This document shows positions 1 through 6,334 of a DNA stretch of 8,010 nucleotides, piece by piece; the stretch's first letter is position 1, and each line of letters starts with the position of its first letter. Source of the DNA: Paracoccaceae bacterium (GTDB lineage Bacteria; Pseudomonadota; Alphaproteobacteria; Rhodobacterales; Rhodobacteraceae); NCBI GenBank assembly GCA_020832725.1, contig JAFIEC010000223.1:1-8010 (forward strand), in the 5' to 3' direction. The notes below the pieces were generated by a model. The model saw nothing but the letters and a program-made list of their open reading frames with translations, searched no databases and was not told where the DNA came from. A program made the position numbers and the translations under genes.

Positions 1-163
1 CCGGGCCCCCCCCGCGCGCACGCACCGTGGTGGGCCGCCCCACCCCCGCGGCCCCCCGCCCGCGGCCCCCCGGCCCGGCCCCCCCCCCACTCCCCCCGGG
101 CGCACACCCCCCCCCCGCCGCCCCGGGCAGCCGCACCGACAGGGACTCGAGCGCAAGTGTCAT
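1..163 (-). CDS. ynjD: YnjD-type ABC transporter ATP-binding protein, 5' end only, sequence degraded
   Basis: The gene would encode the ATPase that powers the YnjBC importer at the cytoplasmic face of the inner membrane. Its ATG (163-161) overlaps the ynjC stop in an ATGA, the usual sign of translational coupling. The first residues, MTLALESLSVRLPG, fit the N-terminal strand of an ABC ATPase and resemble the start of E. coli YnjD. After about residue 16 the frame reads almost only Gly, Ala, Pro and Arg. The Walker A motif (GPSGxGKST-like), expected near residues 35-45, is not there. Bases 1-120 contain only 6 A and 3 T and include two runs of ten C (79-88, 107-116), so the loss is more likely bad sequence at a contig end than real gene decay. 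The call rests on gene order, the overlap and the short N-terminus. The gene runs off the left edge. Confidence 0.6.
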   Translation of the reverse strand, partial: MTLALESLSVRLPGAAGGGCAPGGSGGGAGPGGRGRGAAGVGRPTTVRARGGGP

Positions 164-1875
164 GCCCGCCCCCGTCCGCGCCGCATCAGCCCCGGCAGCA
201 TCAGCGCCGCCCCATAGGCCAGCCACGGCAGCACGGCCTGCAGGCTGGCCCAGACCGCCGTGATGCGCCGGTCCGCCCCCGAGGACAGCGTCACCGCCTC
301 GGTGGTCAGCGTGGCGATGCGCCCCGCTCCCATGAACAGCGTCGGCAGGTATTGCGACACCGAAACCGCCAGCCCGATCGCCGCAGCGACCGAAAGCGGC
401 ATCGCCAGCGCCGGCAGCTTGACCGCCCAGAGCCGCCGCCACGGCCCCGCCCCCAGTGCCGCCGCCGCCCGCGCCAGCCGGGGGTCGAGCGCGCGCCAGG
501 GCTGGGACAGGGCGATCATGACATAGGGGAACACGAACAGGGCGTGGGCCCAGATCACCGCCACATGCCCGCCCGACAGCCCCATGCGCAGGAACAGCAC
601 GTTCAGCCCGAACAGGAACGCGATCTGCGGAAGCAGAAGCGGCAGGTAGATCGCAACCTCGGCCCAGCCCGCCCCGCGCCTGCCCGGCCCGGGCCTTCCG
701 GCCCGATCCTCGCCCTCCAGCCAGGCCACGGCCAGGGCCAGCGCCAGCACCGTGCTGCCCGCGGCCAGGATTGCGGTATCTGCCAGCGCCCGCCACAGTC
801 CCGACCCCGGCGCAGCCCAGAACGCCGTGGTCCAGCCCGTGGGCAAAAGCGCAGGCCAGGGCCAGCGCCACGCCACAGACCACAGACCCAGCGAGACAAG
901 TGCCACCGCCCCCAGCACGAACAGCGTCAGCGCCAGCCCCGTCGCCAGCCGCAACAGCGCCTCGCCCGCCTGCCCCCGCCATCCCCGGGCCAGCCACGCC
1001 CGCCCGGCTGAGCGTGCCAGACGCTCCAGCACCAACAACACGCCAAAGGCCGCCAGCACCAGCGCCAGCTGCAGCAGCGCCCCCGCCGAGGCGGGCAGCA
1101 GCGCCGCCGTGTCGGGTGCCGTGAACAGCCGCAACAGCAGCACCGACAGCGTGGGCGGGTTCGAAGGGCCAAGGATCAGCGCCATGTCCACCACTGACAA
1201 CCCGTAGGCCAGCACAACCATCACCGGCAGGCGCACCAGCGGCCAGACCTGCGGCAGGATCACCCGCAGCCACACCGCCCCCCGCCCATAGCCCAGCGAC
1301 CGGCCCAACGCGAGATGCCGCGCCACAGGCAGCTGGCCCAGCGCCGACAGCATCACCAGCAGCAGAAAGGGCATCTCCTTGATCACAAGCCCCAGGATCA
1401 GTGCCAGTCCCGCCGGGTCATTGACGCTGGCGATATCGGGCGGCCGCTCCCAGCCCGCCAGCGGTGCCAGCGCCCGCGCGATCCAGCCCGAGGGGGCCAG
1501 CAGAAAGGCAAGGCCGATCGCCAGCGCCGCATGGGGTGCTGCCAGATAGGGCGCAAGCCAGCGCGCCGCCGCCCGTCCCCGCAGCCGCTCGTGCCACAGC
1601 GCCGCCACGGCGGCAGCCAGCACCAGCGCCAGCAGGGTCGAGGCCGCGCCCGTGAACAATGTCACCGCCACGCTGCGCCCCAGCCCGGGCAGGGCCAGCA
1701 GGCGGGCCGCCGCGTCCCATCCCGGCGCATCCGCCCCGATCGCGGGCATGACGCCCAGCGCTGCGCGCGCGGTCTGCCACAACCCCGCAGCAATGGGCAG
1801 CAGGATGCCGCCTGCCAGCACCGTCCAGGCCAGCAGACGCAGGCCACCCGCCCCGATGGGCAGGGTTCGGGTCAT
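160..1875 (-). CDS. ynjC: YnjC-type ABC transporter permease (fused two-domain)
   Basis: This is an inner-membrane permease of 571 residues in which two homologous halves are fused, so one polypeptide can form the whole channel; E. coli YnjC is about 511 residues. Hydrophobic segments are seen at about 12-32, 68-94, 108-127, 155-180, 215-236, 264-284, 310-334, 364-385, 407-430, 437-457, 489-507 and 545-564. Each half has an EAA-like loop that docks on the ATPase: residues 188-210 (ALGRSLGYG...ILPQ) and 469-491 (AAALGAGPW...KLPAL). The C-terminal stretch MGAGRIATLTTEAVTLSSG (515-533) is typical of YnjC. The chosen ATG overlaps the ynjB stop in an ATGA (1875-1872), and its own stop overlaps the ynjD start in the same way. 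An ATG seven codons upstream (1896) directly abuts GGAGGA with no spacing and is less likely. The transported substrate of the YnjBCD family is not established. Confidence 0.9.
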   Translation of the reverse strand: MTRTLPIGAGGLRLLAWTVLAGGILLPIAAGLWQTARAALGVMPAIGADAPGWDAAARLLALPGLGRSVAVTLFTGAASTLLALVLAAAVAALWHERLRGRAAARWLAPYLAAPHAALAIGLAFLLAPSGWIARALAPLAGWERPPDIASVNDPAGLALILGLVIKEMPFLLLVMLSALGQLPVARHLALGRSLGYGRGAVWLRVILPQVWPLVRLPVMVVLAYGLSVVDMALILGPSNPPTLSVLLLRLFTAPDTAALLPASAGALLQLALVLAAFGVLLVLERLARSAGRAWLARGWRGQAGEALLRLATGLALTLFVLGAVALVSLGLWSVAWRWPWPALLPTGWTTAFWAAPGSGLWRALADTAILAAGSTVLALALAVAWLEGEDRAGRPGPGRRGAGWAEVAIYLPLLLPQIAFLFGLNVLFLRMGLSGGHVAVIWAHALFVFPYVMIALSQPWRALDPRLARAAAALGAGPWRRLWAVKLPALAMPLSVAAAIGLAVSVSQYLPTLFMGAGRIATLTTEAVTLSSGADRRITAVWASLQAVLPWLAYGAALMLPGLMRRGRGRA

Positions 1876-3116
1876 CGCGTATGGCGCCGTGCCCATTCCT
1901 CCGTCAGCCGTGTCATCCAGCTGGGATGGGGCTCGGGCAGCGTCGGGCCGAGATCCTCGAGGCGCGGAAGGGCGGGCGCCTGGGGCAAGGCGGCAAAGGC
2001 CTCCCTCCCCGCGGCATCCAGACGGGACGGGTCGAGAACCGAGAAGGCGCCCAGAACCTCGATGTCCTGCATGCGCGCCTGTGTCTGCGGGGCCAGCAGA
2101 TGGTTCGCCACCACCATCGCAGCTTCGGGAGAGGCGGCGTTGTAGGGGATCGCCACAAAGCTCATGTTCCCGATCGTGCCCCCGCGCGGCACAAAGACCC
2201 GCACGCTCTCGGGCAGGGTGCCGCGGGCGATGCCCGCTGCGGCTGCGGCCGGGTCGAAGGCCATGGCGATATCGACCTCGCCGTCGGCCAGCAATTGCTG
2301 CTGGACGGATTCGTTTTCGGGAAAGGCCCGCCCGCCACGCCACAGGTTGGGGCGCAGGGCGTCGTACCAGTCCCACAGGGGGGCGGTGGCCGCGTCAAAG
2401 GCGGCATCGGTCACGGGGGCAAGCAGGGCCGGAAGATCGGGGGCCAACTCCAGCAGCGCCTGCTTGAGAAAGGTCGCCCCCATGAAATTGGCCGGATCTG
2501 GGTGGGTCATCCGGCCCGGGTTCGCGGCTGCCCAGTCCACGAAGGCCGCCATGCTCTCGGGCGGCGCGGAGACCCGGGCGCTGTCATGCATGAAGACGAA
2601 CCGCGCCAGCCGCCAGGGGCTTTCCATGCCCTCGACCGGCACGGTGAAATCCAGCGTGGCGGGCGCACCGGGCGACAGGTCCAGATAGCGCGCATTGGGC
2701 AGCGCCTCGACGAAGGGACCGAACAGCAGGCCCTGTTCCTTCATCGACAGGAAGTTGGGCCCGTTGATCCAGATGAGATCGACCGATCCGCCCGCATCGC
2801 GCCCGGCGGCCCGCTCCGACAGAACCCGGGTCACGGCCTCGGCGGTGTCGCGCAGGCGCACATGCTCGATATCCACCCCATAGAGGCGCGCGGTCTCCTG
2901 CCCGACCTCGGCGATGAAGGCATTGGTGCGCGGATCGCCTGCCCAGGCGTTCCAGTAGACCGTCTGGCCACGGGCGGCGGCCCTTATGTCGTCCCACGAC
3001 CGGCTTTCCGCCACTGCCCCTCCGGCCCCTGCAAGGGCAAGCGCCCCGGCAGCGGCCATGGCACGCAACGAAGCGGCGAAGGCGAAGGCCCGCCTTCGGG
3101 GGAATACGTCACGCAT
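1872..3116 (-). CDS. ynjB: YnjB-type ABC transporter substrate-binding protein
   Basis: This is a 414-residue periplasmic solute-binding protein that delivers an unknown ligand to YnjC. YnjB-like segments are clear: GQTVYWNAWAGD (50-61), GGSVDLIWINGPNF (109-122) and GTIGNMSFVAIPYNAASPEA (313-332). The N-terminus is an export signal with PRRRAFAF (6-13), a hydrophobic stretch to about 35 and an AVA|ES cleavage site after residue 36. The paired arginines followed by x-Phe resemble a Tat signal. The start at 3116 is chosen because AGGAG lies 7 nt upstream. An in-frame ATG at 3182 would add 22 Arg-rich residues ahead of the signal peptide and is unlikely. It is the first gene of the minus-strand ynjBCD operon. 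The family looks like extracellular solute-binding proteins of the iron/thiamine/spermidine type, but no ligand can be read from the sequence. Confidence 0.9.
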   Translation of the reverse strand: MRDVFPRRRAFAFAASLRAMAAAGALALAGAGGAVAESRSWDDIRAAARGQTVYWNAWAGDPRTNAFIAEVGQETARLYGVDIEHVRLRDTAEAVTRVLSERAAGRDAGGSVDLIWINGPNFLSMKEQGLLFGPFVEALPNARYLDLSPGAPATLDFTVPVEGMESPWRLARFVFMHDSARVSAPPESMAAFVDWAAANPGRMTHPDPANFMGATFLKQALLELAPDLPALLAPVTDAAFDAATAPLWDWYDALRPNLWRGGRAFPENESVQQQLLADGEVDIAMAFDPAAAAAGIARGTLPESVRVFVPRGGTIGNMSFVAIPYNAASPEAAMVVANHLLAPQTQARMQDIEVLGAFSVLDPSRLDAAGREAFAALPQAPALPRLEDLGPTLPEPHPSWMTRLTEEWARRHTR

Positions 3117-3322
3117 GTATGCTCTCCTGCTGCGACTCGCGGATCGGCCCAACCTAGCCAGACGCCCGGCGGGCCGCCACAAAACTGTCGCACATTCCCG
3201 CGAGCGCGCCTGCGGGACGGGCAGCGCCCGAACCTGTCTGCGACAGGCCCCCGGGCCACGGTGCCGCCGTTGACAGCCGCGCGGCGGGCGGCATCCTGTG
3301 CGCCTGTCGCGGAGTGATGGCC
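3117..3322. promoter_or_regulatory. Divergent intergenic region between ynjB and the GNAT gene
   Basis: This 206-bp non-coding stretch must hold the promoters of ynjB (leftward) and the acetyltransferase gene (rightward). It contains a 15-bp perfect inverted repeat, CCTGTC-TGC-GACAGG, at 3233-3247. The heptamer CTGTCGC occurs three times: at 3185-3191, inverted at 3240-3246 (overlapping the repeat), and at 3304-3310. These could be operator half-sites, but no known regulator is recognised. No convincing leftward promoter was found by eye. Confidence 0.4.
3270..3297 (+). promoter_or_regulatory. Candidate sigma-70-type promoter for the GNAT gene
   Basis: A perfect -35 hexamer TTGACA (3270-3275) is followed after 16 bp by a weak -10, CATCCT (3292-3297, three of six consensus bases). 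Transcription would start about 15-20 nt before the ATG, leaving room for the GGAG at 3311-3314. The weak -10 keeps confidence low. Confidence 0.35.
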
Positions 3323-3898
3323 ATGAGCACGATCGATATCCACCGCCTCGACGGGCCGGGGCTGCTGGCCCGGCTCGAGGCGCTGTCGGTGCTGCTGTCG
3401 GACAGCGTGGCCGCGGGCGCGGCGATCAGCTTCATGCACCCACTTCACGCCGCCGAGGCGCGGGCCTTCTGGCTTGAGGCGGTCATGCCCGAGGTGGTGG
3501 CGGGGCGCAGGGCGCTGCTGGTGGCCGAAGCGGGGGGCAGGCTGGCCGGAACCGTCCAGATGATCCCCGCACCGCAGCCAAACCAGCCGCACCGATGCGA
3601 CATCGCCAAGATGATGGTGGCCCCCGCCTATCGACGCAGGGGCATCGGGCGCGCCCTGCTGGAGGCTGCCTGCGCCACCGCGCTGGAACAGGGCCGGACG
3701 CTGGCGGTGCTGGACACACGCACCGGCGACATCTCCGAGCGGTTCTACCGCGCCGCGGGCTTTGAGGTGGCGGGCAGCGTGCCCGATTACGCATGGGACG
3801 CAGACGGCCGCGCGCTTCATGCGACGACGTTCCTCTATCGCAGGCTTGGCCCGCACGGCGGATCACATCGCGCACAAGGCCGGCCCCCCTCCGGCTAG
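3323..3898 (+). CDS. GNAT family N-acetyltransferase
   Basis: This is a cytoplasmic acyl-CoA-dependent N-acetyltransferase of 191 residues, a normal GNAT length. The acetyl-CoA motif A is seen as AKMMVAPAYRRRGIGRALL (residues 96-114), with the pyrophosphate-binding RRRGIG loop at 104-109. It is followed by the motif B-like ERFYRAAGFEVAG (139-151), whose Tyr is the residue that commonly acts as general acid in this superfamily. A central strand, GGRLAGTVQMIP (71-82), fits the fold. ATG 3323 is chosen because GGAG (3311-3314) is 8 nt upstream. GTG 3314 and ATG 3317 are in frame but overlap or crowd that ribosome-binding site. The acceptor substrate cannot be deduced. The gene stands alone, divergent from ynjB and convergent with nikR (18 bp between stops), so co-regulation with either importer is not indicated. 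Confidence 0.9.
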   Translation: MSTIDIHRLDGPGLLARLEALSVLLSDSVAAGAAISFMHPLHAAEARAFWLEAVMPEVVAGRRALLVAEAGGRLAGTVQMIPAPQPNQPHRCDIAKMMVAPAYRRRGIGRALLEAACATALEQGRTLAVLDTRTGDISERFYRAAGFEVAGSVPDYAWDADGRALHATTFLYRRLGPHGGSHRAQGRPPSG

Positions 3899-3908
3899 GC
3901 GGGAGGGG
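3886..3908. terminator. Possible bidirectional hairpin at the GNAT/nikR convergence
   Basis: CCCCTCC (3886-3892) can pair with GGAGGGG (3902-3908) around a 9-nt loop that contains the GNAT stop codon. The position between two convergent genes fits a shared terminator. There is no T tract on either strand, so it is not a classical intrinsic terminator, and such stems arise easily at this GC content. Confidence 0.25.
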
Positions 3909-3916
3909 CACACGCC

Positions 3917-4444
3917 TCAGCTCCCCGGGGCGGACCCGGGGCTCCCGGCACCTTCGCCCTCGCCCTCGCCCGGGGGCGCGGAGAAGCTGTCGCGCAGGCG
4001 CAGATGCTCGTGGGAATGGGCGGCCTCGCCATGGGCATGGCGTTCCACCAGCCGCTCCACGGGAACAAGCGACAGCGCGCCATGGCGCACCCCGCGTTCC
4101 AGAAACAGCCCGTTGGCGAACCGTTCGATCGCGCCCACGCGGCCCTGCGCCACGATCACCTCCAGCGCCGCGCCATGATCCAGCGGCACCGACAGGGCAG
4201 CGATGGTGGCGTCGTGATGGGCCAGACGATGCTCGGCCAGCCTGCGGCCAAGATCCCGCCGGGCGCTCTCGACGGCGCAGCTCAGCACGCCGAGGCATTG
4301 GGCATCCTTGGGCGTGGGCCCCTCCAGCGCCCGGCGTAACAGATCGCGCAGCGTCTCGGAGCGGTTGCGCGCGCCCGTCTCCTGCATCAGTGCGTCGAGA
4401 CGGGCCAACAGGTCGTCGTCGATGGTGATGGTGACGCGCTGCAT
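3917..4444 (-). CDS. nikR: NikR-type ribbon-helix-helix regulator lacking the canonical nickel ligands
   Basis: This is a 175-residue homologue of the nickel-responsive repressor NikR (about 133 residues in E. coli). Residues 1-45 are the ribbon-helix-helix DNA-binding domain. MQRVTIT is identical to E. coli, including the DNA-reading R3, T5 and T7, and E30 and D34 are kept. Residues about 50-130 are the ACT-like ligand-binding and tetramerisation domain, with RDL at 63-65, LEV at 94-96 and the ERGVRHG signature at 116-122. Aligned by eye, the four square-planar nickel ligands of E. coli (H76, H87, H89, C95) fall on L74, S85, P87 and A93, so none is kept. Nearby histidines (H72, H76, H77, H90) remain. 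The C-terminus has an extra 45 or so residues with five His in positions 136-147, then a GEGEGEG low-complexity tail. The start has GGAGG 7 nt upstream. The gene is divergent from the nickel/peptide importer operon, whose upstream region holds a NikR box. NikR identity is strong; nickel response is doubtful. Confidence 0.85.
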   Translation of the reverse strand: MQRVTITIDDDLLARLDALMQETGARNRSETLRDLLRRALEGPTPKDAQCLGVLSCAVESARRDLGRRLAEHRLAHHDATIAALSVPLDHGAALEVIVAQGRVGAIERFANGLFLERGVRHGALSLVPVERLVERHAHGEAAHSHEHLRLRDSFSAPPGEGEGEGAGSPGSAPGS

Positions 4445-4484
4445 CGCAATTCCTCCCGTGGCACGGGTCAGGGAAGCACCCCCC

Positions 4485-4553
4485 CGCTCCCCGCGCAAGG
4501 GTGGTGTCGGTGCCTGCTTCCAACCGGCACCGGCACGGGCTTGCGCGGGAGCG
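4485..4553. repeat. Long imperfect inverted repeat (hairpin) in the nikR leader region
   Basis: The outer arms are CGCTCCCCGCGCAAG (4485-4499) and CTTGCGCGGGAGCG (4540-4553), which pair over 14 bp with one bulged C. The inner arms GTGTCGGTGCC (4504-4514) and GGCACCGGCAC (4526-4536) pair over 11 bp with one G/T wobble and close an 11-nt loop. The whole forms a hairpin of about 25 bp. Its edge is about 40 bp upstream of the nikR ATG, so it would lie in a nikR leader RNA if transcription starts near the NikR box. It could be a leader structure, a terminator-like barrier or a repetitive palindromic element. Its function is unknown. Confidence 0.6.
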
Positions 4554-4694
4554 TCTTGCGGCGGCCCCGGGCCCCCGGCCGCACGACCGGTGCCGATCCA
4601 CCGGGCAGCGGGCCGCGCCCATGCCCAGGAAACAGGCAGTTTTCCGGGCGCAACGAGGCGCGCGGGCAACGCCGGGCCGCTGCCCATGGACGAA

Positions 4695-4722
4695 GTATGA
4701 TTTTCATATGAGGAATTCTTAC
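4695..4722. promoter_or_regulatory. NikR box (operator) upstream of the importer operon
   Basis: The site reads GTATGA-N16-TCTTAC. The E. coli NikR operator consensus is GTATGA-N16-TCATAC, so 11 of the 12 half-site bases match with the exact 16-bp spacing. It sits in the only AT-rich island of the region, 40 bp before the binding-protein start codon. A -10-like TATGAT (4696-4701) lies inside the left half-site, so a bound regulator would block RNA polymerase. No good -35 is visible. An 8-bp palindrome, TCATATGA (4704-4711), lies in the spacer. Confidence 0.75.
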
Positions 4723-4762
4723 CTTGGCGCGCGCAGGCCGCCCGACCCGTCACGGAGAATGC

Positions 4763-6328
4763 ATGCCCGCATCCCTCTGCCGCCTTGCCTGCCTCATCGG
4801 CGCGGTGCTGGCGCTGCTGGCCGCGTCGTTTGCCACGACGCAGGCCCGCGCAGACACCCTCGTGGTCGCGGTCAGTGCCGACCCCGAGCATTTCAACCCG
4901 GGCATCACCACCGCCTCGCACACCCATGCGGTGGCCAATGCGCTGTTCAACGGGCTGGTGGCGAGGGACCGCGAGAACCGCCCGATCCCCGACCTTGCCA
5001 CGGGCTGGACGATCTCGGAGGACGGGCTGCGTTATACCTTCACGCTGGCCGAGGCGCGCTGGCATGACGGGCGGCCCGTGACATCGGAGGATGTCCGCGT
5101 CAGCTTCGAGCGGGTGCTGCTGCCTCATCACGCCCGCACCGGGGCCAGCCTGCGCGAGCGGCTGGCGGCGGTCGAGACGCCCGATCCGCGCGTCGTGGTG
5201 CTGCGGCTGCACGCCCCCTATGCGCCCCTCCTGCAACAACTCGACGTGACCGAAGCCCCGATCCTGCCCGCGCATCTGTTTGCCGAAGGGGTGGCCACCG
5301 ACAACCCCGCCAACCTTGCCCCCGTCGGCAGCGGGCCGTTCCGGTTCGTCCGCCACATCCGCGACGACATGGTCGAGATGGACCGCAATCCCGACTATTT
5401 CAAACCCGGCCTGCCCCGGGTGGAGCGGCTGGTCTTTCGCATCCTGCCCGATGCGCGCACCGCCCTTCTGGCCTATCAGGCGGGCGAGGTGGACGTGCTG
5501 CGCAGCATCACCGGGGCGGATACGCGCCTGCTGGCGGCGCGCGACGACACGGTGATCGAGGCCGTCACATCCGGTCCGGGGGGCGGCAATTGCGTGATGA
5601 CGCTGGTCTTCAACCTCGACCGCCCCGCCCTGCGGAACGACGCGCTGCGCACGGCCATTGCCCATGCGACAGACCGCGCGCGCATGGTGGAGACGATCCA
5701 CTTCGGCAGGGGCAGGGTGGCACGGGCACCCATCGCCTCGGGGATTGGCTGGGCCCATGACCCGGCCGCGCTGGCAACATACGCCCACGACCCCGCCCGG
5801 GCCGAGGCATTGCTGGAAGCGGCGGGCCTTGCGCGTGGGGCGGACGGGGTTCGGGCGCGCCTCGACATCGTGCATTTCCCGCAATTCCAGCGCCATGCCG
5901 ACGCGCTGCGCCAGGACCTTGCCGCGATCGGCATCGCACTGGCCTCGCGCCCGCTTGACCGGGCGGCGACGGTCGAGGCGCTGTTCATGCGGCGCGATTT
6001 CGACACCGGGCTGGTGTCCTATTGCCACGGCCTCGACCCCGAGATCGGCTTTCGCCGCACCCTGGCCTCCGACGCGATCGGGCCGGTGCCCTTCTCCAAC
6101 GGGGCGGGCTTCTCGGATGCGCGGGTGGATGCGCTGTTTGCCCGCGCCCTGCGCGAGACAGACCTTGATGCCCGCGGGGCAATCCATGCCGAGATCCAGG
6201 CCATCGCCGCCGCCGCCCTGCCCTATTGGTGGCTGGTGGAAACCGACAGCCTGAGCGCCTTTCGCGCCGAATGGGAGGGGTTCACCATGTGGTCGGGGCA
6301 ATTCGCCGAATCCGCCCGGCGGCGCTGA
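4763..6328 (+). CDS. ABC transporter substrate-binding protein, family 5 (nickel/peptide type)
   Basis: This is a periplasmic solute receptor of 521 residues, the usual size for the SBP_bac_5 family (NikA, DppA, OppA). Residues 1-30 are a Sec-type signal peptide ending QARA|DT. Family hallmarks are DPEHFNPGITT-like (40-50), PDLATGWTISEDGLRYTF (76-93), WHDGRPVTSEDV (100-111), VGSGPFRF (188-195), RNPDYF (208-213), the GEVDVL strand (241-246) and IGPVPFSNGAGFSDARVDALF (439-459). ATG 4763 is chosen for GGAG five nt upstream and because it begins the signal peptide; an in-frame TTG at 4724 overlaps no good site. It is the first gene of an operon with two permeases. The divergent nikR and the NikR box point to nickel or a nickel chelate. 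The protein itself looks at least as close to peptide-binding members as to E. coli NikA, so the ligand is unproven. Confidence 0.88.
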   Translation: MPASLCRLACLIGAVLALLAASFATTQARADTLVVAVSADPEHFNPGITTASHTHAVANALFNGLVARDRENRPIPDLATGWTISEDGLRYTFTLAEARWHDGRPVTSEDVRVSFERVLLPHHARTGASLRERLAAVETPDPRVVVLRLHAPYAPLLQQLDVTEAPILPAHLFAEGVATDNPANLAPVGSGPFRFVRHIRDDMVEMDRNPDYFKPGLPRVERLVFRILPDARTALLAYQAGEVDVLRSITGADTRLLAARDDTVIEAVTSGPGGGNCVMTLVFNLDRPALRNDALRTAIAHATDRARMVETIHFGRGRVARAPIASGIGWAHDPAALATYAHDPARAEALLEAAGLARGADGVRARLDIVHFPQFQRHADALRQDLAAIGIALASRPLDRAATVEALFMRRDFDTGLVSYCHGLDPEIGFRRTLASDAIGPVPFSNGAGFSDARVDALFARALRETDLDARGAIHAEIQAIAAAALPYWWLVETDSLSAFRAEWEGFTMWSGQFAESARRR

Positions 6329-6334
6329 GCGGGC

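Larger units (their letters stand above)
4445..4762. promoter_or_regulatory. Divergent control region between nikR and the importer operon
   Basis: This 318-bp region has no convincing gene. It holds a long imperfect hairpin next to nikR (4485-4553), a GC-only stretch around 4561-4582 with weak self-complementarity, and a short AT-rich island (4689-4723) that contains the NikR box. GGAG at 4754-4757 is the ribosome-binding site of the binding-protein gene. I looked for cobalamin riboswitch features (B12 box, GCCACTG) on both strands and did not see them. Confidence 0.7.

Noticed and set aside
27..263. Plus-strand open frame of Pro/Ala-rich protein at the left edge
   Set aside because: It is made of homopolymer C tracts and overlaps the ends of ynjC and ynjD; no protein-like features.
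3117..3144. Second NikR box near the ynjB start (GTATGC at 3117-3122)
   Set aside because: The base at the end of the half-site differs and no matching right half-site occurs at 16-bp spacing.
1881..3317. A 478-codon plus-strand open frame opposite ynjB
   Set aside because: It is antisense to ynjB, has no family motif, and has a composition typical of a GC-rich shadow frame.
4561..4582. GC-only palindrome-like stretch GCGGCC-N10-GGCCGC
   Set aside because: Short arms made only of G and C are expected by chance in this region; no link to a function.
4445..4694. Possible cobalamin or other riboswitch in the nikR-importer region
   Set aside because: The stems are extensive, but the conserved B12-box and other known aptamer sequences are not visible on either strand.
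4778..4795. Lipoprotein-type cysteine (LAC, residues 8-10) in the binding-protein signal
   Set aside because: The cysteine precedes the hydrophobic core instead of following it, so it cannot be a lipobox; the QARA site at residue 30 is better.
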